Shown: one piece after another, positions 26,212 through 34,520 of the stretch
How positions within the stretch are numbered: the first letter of the stretch is position 1
Layout: each line of letters begins with the position of its first letter
Source: Christensenella sp. UBA2853
GTDB taxonomy: Bacteria > Bacillota > Clostridia > Christensenellales > Aristaeellaceae
Assembly (NCBI GenBank): GCA_002350845.1
Contig: DEFL01000049.1
Span: 38,185-102,184 of the forward strand
Direction: 5' to 3'
DNA length: 64,000 bases
Program-made: the position numbers and the translations under genes
Notes under the pieces: generated by a model
Database searches by the model: none
What the model saw: the letters and a program-made list of their open reading frames with translations, nothing else
What the model was told of the DNA's origin: nothing

Positions 26212-27213
26212 ATGTCTGTGATTGATCAGATCAAAGCCAAAGCAAAGACAAATGTGAAGCATATTGTTCTTGCAGAAGGCGATGAACCGCGCACTGTTCA
26301 GGCTGCTGCGAAAATCGTAGCGGAAGGTCTTGCAAAGATCAGCCTTGTCGGAAACCCTGAAAGCATTCTGAAGGTTGCAAAAGAGACGGGTACTGACCTG
26401 AAAGATGTTGCCATTGTCGATCCTGCCACGTGGCCGAAGTCCGAAGCATATGCTCAGAAGCTGTGTGAACTGCGCCAGAAGAAAGGTATGACCATGGAGC
26501 AGGCAACAGATCTGGTTTATCACAATACGCTGTATTTTGCAACCATGATGCTGAAAATGGATGATGCTGACGGTATGGTTGCCGGTGCAATCAACTCCAC
26601 AGGCAATGTGCTTCGCCCGGCACTTCAGATCATTAAGATGGCTCCTGGTATCTCCACTGCTTCAAGCTGCTTCATTATGGAACTGAAGACCAAGGAATAC
26701 GGATCCGATGGCGTGATGCTTTTCGGTGACTGCGCAGTGAATATTGAACCCAACAGCGATGAACTTGCAGCGATTGCCATTGCGACGGCCAATACCTGCA
26801 AATCTCTGCTCGGTGTTGAGCCCAAGGTTGCCATGCTTTCCTTCTCCACCAAGGGAAGCGCAAAGCATGATACCGTGACCCGTGTCCAGGAAGCCACTGC
26901 CAAGGCCCATGAGCTCGCTCCTGACCTCGCACTTGACGGCGAACTGCAGGCCGATGCCGCTCTCGTCGAGACGGTTGCCAATCTGAAGGCTCCCGGTTCT
27001 CCTGTTGCCGGCAAGAACCCCAATGTTCTGATTTTCCCGAACCTCGGTGCCGGAAATATCGGCTATAAGCTGGTGCAGCGTCTGGCTGGTGCCAAGGCGA
27101 TCGGACCCATCATCCAGGGCCTTGCGAAACCTGTCAACGATCTTTCCCGCGGATGCAATGTGGAAGAGATCATCAATACTGTTGCTGCCGTTGCAGTCAT
27201 TGCCCAGGGCTAA
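26212..27213 (+). CDS. pta: Phosphate acetyltransferase
   Basis: A 333-residue single-domain Pta, converting acetyl-CoA and phosphate to acetyl phosphate. The family blocks KAKTNVKHIVLAEGDEPRT, GMVAGAINSTGNVLRPALQII, MLSFSTKGSAKHD, DGELQADAALV and NVLIFPNLGAGNIGYKLVQRL are intact. The start at 26212 is 8 bp after GGAGGT; an upstream in-frame ATG at 26197 overlaps that ribosome site. It forms a two-gene unit with ackA (26-bp gap), the standard ATP-yielding acetate pathway of fermenting bacteria. Codon use is strongly biased, consistent with high expression. Confidence 0.96.
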   Translation: MSVIDQIKAKAKTNVKHIVLAEGDEPRTVQAAAKIVAEGLAKISLVGNPESILKVAKETGTDLKDVAIVDPATWPKSEAYAQKLCELRQKKGMTMEQATDLVYHNTLYFATMMLKMDDADGMVAGAINSTGNVLRPALQIIKMAPGISTASSCFIMELKTKEYGSDGVMLFGDCAVNIEPNSDELAAIAIATANTCKSLLGVEPKVAMLSFSTKGSAKHDTVTRVQEATAKAHELAPDLALDGELQADAALVETVANLKAPGSPVAGKNPNVLIFPNLGAGNIGYKLVQRLAGAKAIGPIIQGLAKPVNDLSRGCNVEEIINTVAAVAVIAQG

Positions 27214-27239
27214 TTAATATATAGGAGAGACCTTGCTCT

Positions 27240-28457
27240 ATGAAAATTCTGATTGTGAATGCCGGCTCCTCATCCTTGAAGTTCCAGCTCATCGATATGG
27301 ACGGCGAAATCGTTCTTGCCAAAGGCCTTGTGGAACGCATCGGCATCGAAGGCGGACATCTCAAGCAGACCGTGACGCTTCCGAGAAGTGACAAAAAGGT
27401 TTACGAAGTGTTCAAGCCGATCGCAGATCATGTGGAAGCAACCCAGATGATGCTTGCTGCTCTGCAGGATCCTGAGAAAGGTGCCATCAAGAGTGTTGTG
27501 GAAATCGGTGCTGTTGGCCATCGCGTCCTGCATGGCGGTACCAAATTCTCCGCATCTGTTGTGATTAATGAAGCCGTGAAGGATGCCATTCGTGAATGCA
27601 TTCCGCTCGGACCTCTTCACAATCCTGCCAATCTGATGGGCATTGAAGCCTGTGAAAAAGTGATGCCGGATACTCCTCAGGTGGCTGTTTTTGATACGGC
27701 GTTCCATCAGACCATGCCTCCGAAGGCATATATGTATGGCGTACCGCGCAAGTATCATGATCAGTATGGCGTGCGCCGCTATGGTTTCCACGGAACATCC
27801 CATCGCTATGTTTCCAAGCGTGTGTGCGAGTTCCTGGGCATTTCACCTCTTGGAACCAAGATCATCATCTGCCATCTTGGAAATGGTTCCAGCCTGAGCG
27901 CAGTTGTTGATGGTAAGTGCGTGGATACATCCATGGGTCTTACGCCTCTGGATGGTCTTCTGATGGGCACCCGCTGCGGCACCCTGGATCCCGCTGTTGT
28001 GCAGTTCATTGCCAATACCGAGAAAATGTCAGTCGATGATGTTCTGACCATGATGAACAAAAAGTCTGGTCTGCTTGGCGTGAGCGGTCTGTCCAGCGAC
28101 ATGCGTGACATTGATGCGGCTGCTGACAAGTACAATGGAGATGCCATGCTCGCACGTGATATGCTGGTATATGGCATTAAGAAGTACATCGGAAGCTATG
28201 CTGCCGCGATGGGCGGTGTGGACATGATCGTCTTCACTGCAGGCATTGGCGAAAACAATGGCCAGCTGCGTGAACGCGTGATGTCTGACATGGAATGGCT
28301 TGGCGCGAAACTGGATCATGCAAAGAACGCAGCATGTGCAGACGGACATGCCGAAGAGTGCGTGATTTCTACTGATGATTCCAAGGTGAAGATCCTTGTT
28401 ATTCCTACAAATGAAGAAATCATGATTGCCCGCGATACACTTGAACTGACAAAGTAA
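27240..28457 (+). CDS. ackA: Acetate kinase
   Basis: A 405-residue acetate kinase, converting acetyl phosphate and ADP to acetate and ATP. The N-terminal signature VNAGSSSLKFQLIDM, the RYGFHGTSHRYVSKR motif with the catalytic His/Arg, ICHLGNGSSLSAV, MGLTPLDGLLMGTRCGTLDP and FTAGIGENN are all present. Start after ATAGGAGAGACC. It completes the Pta-AckA pathway and is followed by a strong terminator. Confidence 0.97.
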   Translation: MKILIVNAGSSSLKFQLIDMDGEIVLAKGLVERIGIEGGHLKQTVTLPRSDKKVYEVFKPIADHVEATQMMLAALQDPEKGAIKSVVEIGAVGHRVLHGGTKFSASVVINEAVKDAIRECIPLGPLHNPANLMGIEACEKVMPDTPQVAVFDTAFHQTMPPKAYMYGVPRKYHDQYGVRRYGFHGTSHRYVSKRVCEFLGISPLGTKIIICHLGNGSSLSAVVDGKCVDTSMGLTPLDGLLMGTRCGTLDPAVVQFIANTEKMSVDDVLTMMNKKSGLLGVSGLSSDMRDIDAAADKYNGDAMLARDMLVYGIKKYIGSYAAAMGGVDMIVFTAGIGENNGQLRERVMSDMEWLGAKLDHAKNAACADGHAEECVISTDDSKVKILVIPTNEEIMIARDTLELTK

Positions 28458-28469
28458 TGGTGTGGAATG

Positions 28470-28508
28470 GCCGGACATGGTGCATTGCTGCCATGTCCGG
28501 CTTTTTTT
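28470..28508 (+). terminator. Rho-independent terminator of pta-ackA
   Basis: An 11-bp perfect stem (GCCGGACATGG / CCATGTCCGGC) with a 10-base loop and seven T bases, 13 bp after the ackA stop. Confidence 0.92.
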
Positions 28509-28561
28509 CGGGATCAAGGGTCCTGAATGAAAGAAATCAAAGGCTTTTGGAGGAGAAGGCA

Positions 28562-29089
28562 ATGGAAAACAATCGCCCGCGGGCAGGCTGGAGTGCAATA
28601 GGGATGGTCGGGCTGGTCTTTTTCCCGATTGGTTTGATTTTCCTCGGCATCGGGTTGGGGATTGGCGCCGCATTTTATAGCAGATCAGGATTCAGCAGCC
28701 GATTTTCCGAAATGGTTTTCCTGCCTGCAATATTTGTACTGATGGGCTTGCTCTTTGCTGTGCTCGGTGCGATCTTTCTCATCATTGAAATCAGAAGAAG
28801 GCGCGGAATTCGGCGCGTGTTTGAAAGCGGCTATTCTGTAAAGGGCACGATCGCCGGATATCATCCGGTAATGAATGTGACCATCAATGGAAGACATCCG
28901 TATGTTCTGGAAATTCATGTCCACCATCAGGATACTGGCACGATGGATGTTTACCAAAGCAGATACCTTTCATTCGTTCCAGATGAGGAACTGATGGGCC
29001 GTGAAGTGGATGTGTATATCGACCGCATGGGTGGAAAAGATTATTATGTCGATATCGATGCGATACTTCCAAAGGTTATTGTTCATTGA
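28562..29089 (+). CDS. Two-span membrane protein, DUF3592-like
   Basis: A 175-residue membrane protein. Two hydrophobic spans cover about residues 13-38 and 51-77, followed by a basic RRRRGIRRV stretch and a soluble beta-rich domain (KGTIAGYHPVMNVTINGRHPYVLEIH, REVDVYIDRMGGKDYYVD). This order resembles DUF3592-type proteins, where a turn-rich domain follows the membrane part. The start at 28562 has GGAGGAGAAGGC upstream; the frame extends to 28457 but lies across the ackA terminator. Function unknown. Confidence 0.75.
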   Translation: MENNRPRAGWSAIGMVGLVFFPIGLIFLGIGLGIGAAFYSRSGFSSRFSEMVFLPAIFVLMGLLFAVLGAIFLIIEIRRRRGIRRVFESGYSVKGTIAGYHPVMNVTINGRHPYVLEIHVHHQDTGTMDVYQSRYLSFVPDEELMGREVDVYIDRMGGKDYYVDIDAILPKVIVH

Positions 29090-29132
29090 TGATCCGTAAG
29101 TGTGCGAAGTTTCATGCATTGGAGTGGAATTG

Positions 29133-29624
29133 ATGTTTCGGAAAATGAGACGGTGGAAACAACAGGTCAGTGAGGAGCGTGCCTGGGAAATGCTCCGTGA
29201 AGGAAGAACCGGCACGCTGGCCTTGACAGGAGACAACGGGTACCCCTATTCCGTTCCTGTGAACTATACTGTCGCAGATGGGAAGGTCCTGTTTCATGGG
29301 GCTAAAGACGGATATAAGGCAGATCTGCTCCGAACCCACCCCAATGTATCGATGTCTGTGATTCTGAGAGATGAACTGGACAGCGTAAGACTGACAACGA
29401 TATTTGCATCCGTTATCCTTTTTGGAGAAGCAAAGGAACTTCAGGGGGATGAAAAACTGGAGGCTGCAGCTCTTTTTGCCCGCAGATATTCAGATGACCA
29501 GCGTGCAATTGATGCTGAAATTGAAAGAGAAAAAAAGATGCTGGCTATGTGGGCCATTGAAGTGAAGCACATTACCGGAAAAGAAGCGATCGAAATCGTC
29601 CGTGAGCGGGAGGAAAACAGATGA
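29133..29624 (+). CDS. Pyridoxamine 5'-phosphate oxidase-like (NimA-type) flavoprotein
   Basis: A 163-residue split-barrel flavin-binding protein of the PNPOx/NimA group. The pattern LREGRTGTLALTGDNGYPYSVPVNYTV followed by LFHGAKDGYKADLL and NVSMSV is characteristic (each quoted part is shown in pieces by the family too). Such proteins bind FMN and can reduce nitro compounds or other small molecules; the substrate here is unknown. The start at 29133 has GGAG 8 bp upstream. Its stop overlaps the next gene start (ATGA). Confidence 0.82.
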   Translation: MFRKMRRWKQQVSEERAWEMLREGRTGTLALTGDNGYPYSVPVNYTVADGKVLFHGAKDGYKADLLRTHPNVSMSVILRDELDSVRLTTIFASVILFGEAKELQGDEKLEAAALFARRYSDDQRAIDAEIEREKKMLAMWAIEVKHITGKEAIEIVREREENR

Positions 29625-30916
29625 AGTGGTCCGTTGCACTGGGAATGATGATCCTCATGTTCATGTTTTGCACTGCAGCCTGCGCGGATATTCATACCGT
29701 GACGCTGAAAGGAAGGTTTCTGACGGATTCAGAATCTGCAGTAGCCGGTTATCGGCATGATCTTGGTGCAACTGCAGACTTTCAATGCCGGGACAGAGCA
29801 GGCAACGAATGGAACATGATGGAAATTGCTTCACTGGATGGATTTGAGGTTCTGGGGGCTTCCATGCGCATCTATGCCAGCGAAGTTGAAGGAAAAAACA
29901 GGTATCTTGTATGGCGTGCCCTCGATAAAGAAATGCGCTCCTATCCCATGCGTTCTTCGGGCGGAAAATTCATTCATGAAGGATGGAACCTGTTTGATGT
30001 GACTTCTCTGTTCAACGCATGGCTTGTGGAGCGGGAACCTGTGTGTGGTTTTTCACTGTCCTGCGTTGGTGGTAAAAAAGGCCATCAGGCAATCATGGAC
30101 AGCGAAATCCATTATTCCGTGACATTCAGGACGTCTGAGCAGTTGCCGCTTTTTCCTTATGACCGGGTCAATGAGACTGAAGTACTGGACAATGCTTTTT
30201 CTCTTCTTGAGGAGGAAAATGTATTCCTGAGACACTATGATGAGACTGCTGACTCGCTGACGACGGCCCTGTATCCGCTTGGCGTCCCGTACTATTTTGG
30301 CGGTCACAACGAGGATAAGATTCTGCAGATATTTTATCCGCTCCAGGAATCGAATTATTTTAAGCCATACCGTAAATATTTGTGCGGATTTGACTGTGCC
30401 GGCTATACCAATTGGTGCCTGAGATCGGCGGGCGTTGCGGAACATCCGGACCTGGATTCAATTCTGGCACGCGGGGACGACAGCTTTTTCCTGGACAGGA
30501 ATCATCCGGAAACCTGGCCGTACTTTCTCCTGCAGGGTGATATCATTACCGTATGCCATGGATATGATCATGTGATGATATACGTCGGCACATTAAGGAC
30601 TATGGGCTTTACAGAAGAGGATGCCGGAGATGCGGCTGCATTCATGGATTACCCGATTGTGATTCACTGCGGTTCGAATCCGTTTTACTATGAGCGGTAT
30701 GCTGAATATCTGAAAAAAGCGGGAAATCGCAGCGTGACCCCCACAGACGGCGGCGTGACAGTATCCATCCTGATGACGGATCTTTCGAATGCACCGAAGG
30801 AAAAAGACTCTGTCTGGGGAACGAAGTATGGTTACTTTATTGTCGGTGGTACACCGCTTCTGGTTTTCCCACTGAAAGACTGCACAGAATGTGCATGGTA
30901 TGGTGTCATTCAATGA
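29621..30916 (+). CDS. Secreted DNRLRE-like and NlpC/P60-like protein
   Basis: A 431-residue exported protein. A signal peptide covers about residues 1-22 (ending CTAACAD). Residues 25-180 look like a DNRLRE/CBM96-like beta domain, ending in the typical FDVTSLFNAWLVEREPVCGFSLS. The C-terminal domain resembles NlpC/P60 cysteine peptidases: GFDCAGYTNWCLR places the nucleophile at C259, with H317 in YDHVMIYVG and a third polar residue at H349. These enzymes cut peptidoglycan stem peptides. Residues 180-250 hold a linker with acidic helices. The combination suggests a wall-binding hydrolase; activity is inferred. Confidence 0.78.
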   Translation: MKWSVALGMMILMFMFCTAACADIHTVTLKGRFLTDSESAVAGYRHDLGATADFQCRDRAGNEWNMMEIASLDGFEVLGASMRIYASEVEGKNRYLVWRALDKEMRSYPMRSSGGKFIHEGWNLFDVTSLFNAWLVEREPVCGFSLSCVGGKKGHQAIMDSEIHYSVTFRTSEQLPLFPYDRVNETEVLDNAFSLLEEENVFLRHYDETADSLTTALYPLGVPYYFGGHNEDKILQIFYPLQESNYFKPYRKYLCGFDCAGYTNWCLRSAGVAEHPDLDSILARGDDSFFLDRNHPETWPYFLLQGDIITVCHGYDHVMIYVGTLRTMGFTEEDAGDAAAFMDYPIVIHCGSNPFYYERYAEYLKKAGNRSVTPTDGGVTVSILMTDLSNAPKEKDSVWGTKYGYFIVGGTPLLVFPLKDCTECAWYGVIQ

Positions 30917-31330
30917 TGAAACCGGGCTGCAGGGAGGATGAAGCATAAGAAACAGGGAAGCACTGGCGCGTGTCGATGTAAAGATTCGCTGTTTCCCATC
31001 CATTGCAGCCGGAACAGTTTATGGATTCATGACCTGAAGATCTTCCGGAAAAGGATCATCGGAGCACAGCTGTTTGACGGTTGTGCTTTTTTGATAAGCG
31101 CAAAGTGATTTTCATGCACTGCCCTTCCTGAACTGGGAAAACACATCTACAGCCCTGGGAAACAGGAGAACAGAAAAAGGGACAGACTCCGGTCTGAAAA
31201 GGATATACATAAAAGGGGTCCGGGGAGTAAATCACGGTATGGAGCGCAATCCAAATCAGAAAACAGGCCGTATGGATGCATGAAACATGCATTCATACAG
31301 GAATTCACAGAGAAAAGGCAAAAAAAGAAG
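30917..31330. other. Gene-free spacer before the tRNA
   Basis: No convincing coding frame on either strand. It contains a terminator-like hairpin at 31063-31092 and otherwise mixed sequence without repeats that I can see. Short minus-strand frames here lack ribosome sites and family resemblance. Confidence 0.5.
31063..31092 (+). terminator. Rho-independent terminator after the NlpC/P60 gene
   Basis: AGCACAGC pairs with GTTGTGCT (one G-T pair) over a 9-base loop and runs into six T bases, about 150 bp after the NlpC/P60 stop codon. Confidence 0.65.
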
Positions 31331-31358
31331 TTGACAAGATCACAAAACGGTGTATAAT
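31331..31358 (+). promoter_or_regulatory. Promoter of tRNA-Lys
   Basis: Perfect TTGACA and TATAAT boxes with a 16-bp spacer, about 31 bp ahead of the mature tRNA. With its own terminator downstream, the tRNA is a stand-alone transcription unit. Confidence 0.85.
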
Positions 31359-31388
31359 ACGCATCGTTCGCTGCGACAGCAGCCACGT

Positions 31389-31461
31389 GCACCATTAGCT
31401 CAGTTGGTAGAGCACCTGACTCTTAATCAGGGTGTCTAGGGTTCGAGTCCCTAATGGTGTA
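31389..31461 (+). tRNA. tRNA-Lys (anticodon CTT)
   Basis: A 73-base cloverleaf. D arm GCTC-AGTTGGTA-GAGC, anticodon arm CCTGA-CTCTTAA-TCAGG giving CTT for the AAG codon, variable loop GTGTC, T arm TAGGG-TTCGAGT-CCCTA. The acceptor stem GCACCAT/ATGGTGT ends in a G1-U72 wobble instead of a Watson-Crick pair. The CCA end is not encoded and must be added by tRNA nucleotidyltransferase. Confidence 0.95.
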
Positions 31462-31464
31462 CTG

Positions 31465-31491
31465 GCCTGAACCGTATGGTTCAGGCTTTTT
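31465..31491 (+). terminator. Rho-independent terminator of tRNA-Lys
   Basis: GCCTGAACC-GTAT-GGTTCAGGC, a perfect 9-bp stem with TTTTT, starting 4 bp after the tRNA. Confidence 0.92.
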
Positions 31492-31524
31492 CTGTGCCAT
31501 CGTCATGCCAGGGGTGTGGAACCC

Positions 31525-31554
31525 TTGCGACGCCTGAAAGAACTATGCTATAAT
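31525..31554 (+). promoter_or_regulatory. Promoter of the mrnC-thyX-rlmB-yacP-sigH operon
   Basis: TGCTATAAT, a perfect extended -10 (TATAAT at 31549-31554), with TTGCGA 18 bp upstream. The predicted RNA starts about 25 bases before the first start codon. Confidence 0.75.
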
Positions 31555-31584
31555 GACTCTGAATGCGGAAGAGGAGGCGAGAGT

Positions 31585-32019
31585 TTGCTTTTGCATGGTG
31601 AAGAATCCATGACAACAAAAGAAGCACAGCTGTGTTCTCCGCTGAGACTGGCATACGTCGGCGATACGATTTGGGATTTGCTGGTCAGAACCCGACTGAT
31701 GTTTCTTGGCTATAATCTGCATCACATGCATGAAGAAGCTGTTCGATCTGTGAATGCGCAGGCTCAGGCTGCCGGATTCCACAAGATTGAAAGCTTCCTG
31801 ACTGAGGAAGAGCAGGCTATCGCCAGACGGGGACGCAATGCCCATGCCAGGCATCCCGCCCCGAAGCATCAGACTCCTGAGGATTATCAGGCGGCGACTG
31901 CTTTGGAAACATTGTTTGGGTTTCTTTATCTCACTGGGCAGGAAGAGAGAATCAGAGATCTCTTTTCCAAAACGTTAGAAACGGGGGATGCTTATGCCTG
32001 CTGTAGAGATGAAATGTGA
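31585..32019 (+). CDS. mrnC: Mini-ribonuclease III
   Basis: A 144-residue RNase III-like protein without the double-stranded RNA-binding domain, matching MrnC, which trims the 23S rRNA precursor. RLAYVGDTIWDLLVR holds the first catalytic acidic motif, ARRGRNAHARHPAPKHQ is the conserved basic loop, and YQAATALETLFGFLYLTG holds the second acidic motif. The start is taken as TTG at 31585, with GGAGG 7 bp upstream; ATG 31609 is the alternative and would give 136 residues. It leads the conserved mrnC-rlmB-yacP-sigH order of Bacillota, here with thyX inserted. Confidence 0.92.
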   Translation: MLLHGEESMTTKEAQLCSPLRLAYVGDTIWDLLVRTRLMFLGYNLHHMHEEAVRSVNAQAQAAGFHKIESFLTEEEQAIARRGRNAHARHPAPKHQTPEDYQAATALETLFGFLYLTGQEERIRDLFSKTLETGDAYACCRDEM

Positions 32020-32749
32020 ATTGATCAGGCATACGCTGTCGCCGGAGGAAATGGTGGCCTTGGGTGCCAAGCTCTGCTACTCCGGCGCACATGTGAATGA
32101 TCTGCTTCAGCGCGTTGAAGCAAAGGATCAGAGTGCGTTTGTAGAAAAAATCCTTGGCATGGGACATGAGTCTGTGATGGAACACGCCAGCTTTACCTTT
32201 GCGATCGAAGGCGTAAGCCGTGTGCTTCTCGCACAGATTACGCGTCATCGACTGGCCAGCTTCTCCGTTCAGAGTCAGAGATATGTATCCTATGAGAGTG
32301 GCTTTGGATATGTGATTCCTCCCAGAATTCAGGCATTGGGCTGCGAAGCTGTCGAAGAGTATAAGCAGCAGATGCAGACCATGCAGGAATGGTATGTGCA
32401 ATGGCAGGAAAAGCTTGGAAAAACCGGGGAAGGCACAAACGAGGATGCACGCTTTGTTCTTCCCGGTGCATGTGAAACACGCCTGATTGTGACAATGAAT
32501 GTACGCGAACTTCGGCACTTTTTCTCATTGAGAATGTGCAATCGCGCACAATGGGAAATCCGGGCACTCGCCACTGCCATGCACAGGGAGTGTCTGAAGG
32601 TTGCGCCTGCATTATTCAGGGATGCCGGACCGGGCTGCCTGAGGGGCGCATGTCCTGAAGGTGCTAAATCCTGCGGAAAAGCAGCACAGATCAGAAGTGA
32701 ACGTCAGCAGTTGCTGGAAATGCTTGCACAAAATGCAGAACAAGGATAA
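31994..32749 (+). CDS. thyX: Flavin-dependent thymidylate synthase
   Basis: A 251-residue ThyX, which makes dTMP from dUMP using methylene-tetrahydrofolate, FAD and NADPH. The ThyX motif is RHRLASFSVQSQRY at residues 84-97, fitting RHR-x7-S exactly. Other marks are HESVMEHASFTFAIEG and ELRHFFSLRMCNRAQWEIR. The Cys-rich C-terminus (CLRGACPEGAKSCGK) occurs in clostridial members. The start at 31994 follows GGGGGATGCTT; it overlaps the mrnC end by 26 bp. Together with a dCMP deaminase (fragment at 1-111) it could form the dTMP route. Confidence 0.95.
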   Translation: MPAVEMKCELIRHTLSPEEMVALGAKLCYSGAHVNDLLQRVEAKDQSAFVEKILGMGHESVMEHASFTFAIEGVSRVLLAQITRHRLASFSVQSQRYVSYESGFGYVIPPRIQALGCEAVEEYKQQMQTMQEWYVQWQEKLGKTGEGTNEDARFVLPGACETRLIVTMNVRELRHFFSLRMCNRAQWEIRALATAMHRECLKVAPALFRDAGPGCLRGACPEGAKSCGKAAQIRSERQQLLEMLAQNAEQG

Positions 32750-32772
32750 CAGAAGGAGATTTGTAAGATAAC

Positions 32773-33993
32773 ATGGCATACTATGATCAGATGAAAAAAG
32801 GCAACAAACGTCAGGCGAAGAACAGCGGACGCTGGGAAGAGGAAGGCTCGAGGTATCGCGGCGAATATGCCCCGAAGCGCGACAGGGATTCTTTCCGGTC
32901 CGACAATGCGGGCAGACCTGGCCGTCCGGGAAAAAAGTTTAACGGTGCGGGTGAGCATCATCAGAATGCTGACCGGGAATGGGGCGATCGCTCTTCCTTT
33001 GACTCAAGAAATGATCGCTTTGGCCGGGACGGAGAAGGCCGTCAGGGCAGAAACTACGGTGACCGCAGGCCTTCAGGCAGAAACTCCTATTCTGAAAAGC
33101 GGCCCTATGAGGATCGTCGTCCGCAGGGACGCGAGTCTTTTGCTCCGAAAAGCGGTTTTGATCGGAGAATGAACGATTCCTACAAGCGGAATGACCCTGC
33201 ATCAGAAATCAGTTACCGTGATTTTGAGCATGTTCCTCAGGTTCCCCCGAGAGAAGAAAACATGCCTGCGGACAATCTTCTTGTTGGACGCAATCCGATT
33301 CGCGAAGCACTCAAGGGAAACAGAGATCTTGAAAAACTGCTGGTTGCAAAGGGAGAACTTCAGGGTTCTGCCCGTGAAATCCTGCAGCTGGCCAAGGATG
33401 CACATGTCGTCATTCAGGAAGTGGATAAGTCCAGACTGGACGAGATTGCGCCGCACCATCAGGGAATGATTGCATATGCGAGTGCTTATCAGTATTCAAC
33501 GGTTCCCGAAATGCTTGATGCAGCGCAGGAGAAGGGTGAGGATCCTTTCCTCGTCATTCTTGACGGCGTTACAGACCCGCACAACCTGGGTGCTATCATC
33601 CGCTCGGCTGAATGCGCAGGTGCTCATGGTGTGATCGTTCCTGAACGGCGCTCTGTCGGTCTGACTCCGGCAGCAGTCAAGGCCAGTGCCGGCGCCATTG
33701 AACATATGAAAGTCGCAAGAGTATCCAATCTGAACCGCACGCTGGAAGAACTGAAAAAGCTTGGTATATGGGTTTATGCGCTGACAATGGACGGAAAGGA
33801 TTATCAGAAGATTGATTTCCGTGGGCCGTGCGCTTTGATTATTGGAAGCGAGGGTGAGGGCATTTCCCGCCTTGTACTGGAAAACAGTGATGTCCAGGTC
33901 AGTCTTCCCATGAAGGGACACATCGACAGTCTGAATGCATCTGTAGCCGCAGGTATTGTTATGTATCGAGTGCTTGAGGCGCGCCGTCGATGA
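32773..33993 (+). CDS. rlmB: 23S rRNA (guanosine-2'-O-)-methyltransferase RlmB with long N-terminal arm
   Basis: A 406-residue SpoU/TrmH-type SPOUT methyltransferase. The catalytic part starts near residue 167 (DNLLVGRNPIREAL) and has the three knot motifs: HNLGAIIRSAECAGAHGVIVP, ALIIGSEGEGIS and SLNASVAAGIVMYR. It would methylate G2251-type guanosine of 23S rRNA. The first 166 residues are unusual: mostly Arg, Gly, Asp, Ser, Asn and Tyr, with repeated RxGR, DRRP and FGRDGEGRQGR patterns, likely disordered and RNA-binding. Family proteins usually have about 240-250 residues. ATGA-coupled to the yacP-type gene. Confidence 0.93.
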   Translation: MAYYDQMKKGNKRQAKNSGRWEEEGSRYRGEYAPKRDRDSFRSDNAGRPGRPGKKFNGAGEHHQNADREWGDRSSFDSRNDRFGRDGEGRQGRNYGDRRPSGRNSYSEKRPYEDRRPQGRESFAPKSGFDRRMNDSYKRNDPASEISYRDFEHVPQVPPREENMPADNLLVGRNPIREALKGNRDLEKLLVAKGELQGSAREILQLAKDAHVVIQEVDKSRLDEIAPHHQGMIAYASAYQYSTVPEMLDAAQEKGEDPFLVILDGVTDPHNLGAIIRSAECAGAHGVIVPERRSVGLTPAAVKASAGAIEHMKVARVSNLNRTLEELKKLGIWVYALTMDGKDYQKIDFRGPCALIIGSEGEGISRLVLENSDVQVSLPMKGHIDSLNASVAAGIVMYRVLEARRR

Positions 33994-34505
33994 AACCGCT
34001 GCTCGTGGTGGATGGATACAATGTGATCGGGGCGTGGAGTGATGTCTCGAAGAAAGAATGGTCCATCGATGAGGCACGGGATCAGCTGATCCATATATTG
34101 CAGGACTTTAGCGGCTATGCAGATGAAGAAGTTGTCGTTGTTTTTGACGGATGGCAATCGGACAGGCGCATAACAACAGAAGAAGTACAGGGCAATATTC
34201 GAGTGGTTTTTACGCATCATGGTGAGACTGCAGACAGCTATATTGAGCGATTTGTTGCCCAGACTCCGAAATACCGGCATGTACGGGTCGCAACTTCAGA
34301 TGGTCTTGAGCAGTCTCAGGTGCTTTCCACCGGCGCGGTCCGGATGACCAGCCGGGAGCTGCTGCGCGAACTACGCGAGCTGCGAAGCCGGGGCATGTCT
34401 GATCACAGACAGGATGCAGGAATGCAGCGGAACCCTCTTGAAGGCAGGCTTCCGGAAGATACAGTGAAAGAATTAGAACGACTGCGCAGAGGCATTGTGC
34501 AGTGA
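33990..34505 (+). CDS. NYN domain endoribonuclease, YacP/Rae1 family
   Basis: A 171-residue NYN/PIN-like nuclease. LLVVDGYNVIGAW is the first acidic motif, VVVFDGWQSD the second, and THHGETADSYIERF and VRVATSDGLEQ complete the metal site. In Bacillus the relative Rae1 (YacP) binds the ribosome and cuts mRNA in the A site. It sits between rlmB and sigH exactly as in Bacillus. The start overlaps the rlmB stop by 4 bp. Confidence 0.9.
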   Translation: MKPLLVVDGYNVIGAWSDVSKKEWSIDEARDQLIHILQDFSGYADEEVVVVFDGWQSDRRITTEEVQGNIRVVFTHHGETADSYIERFVAQTPKYRHVRVATSDGLEQSQVLSTGAVRMTSRELLRELRELRSRGMSDHRQDAGMQRNPLEGRLPEDTVKELERLRRGIVQ

Positions 34506-34520
34506 AAGAGGACAAGATAG

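Noticed and set aside
30917..31330. Possible small genes or structured RNA in the spacer before tRNA-Lys
   Set aside because: Short frames have no ribosome sites; apart from one terminator hairpin no riboswitch-like or conserved structure could be recognised.
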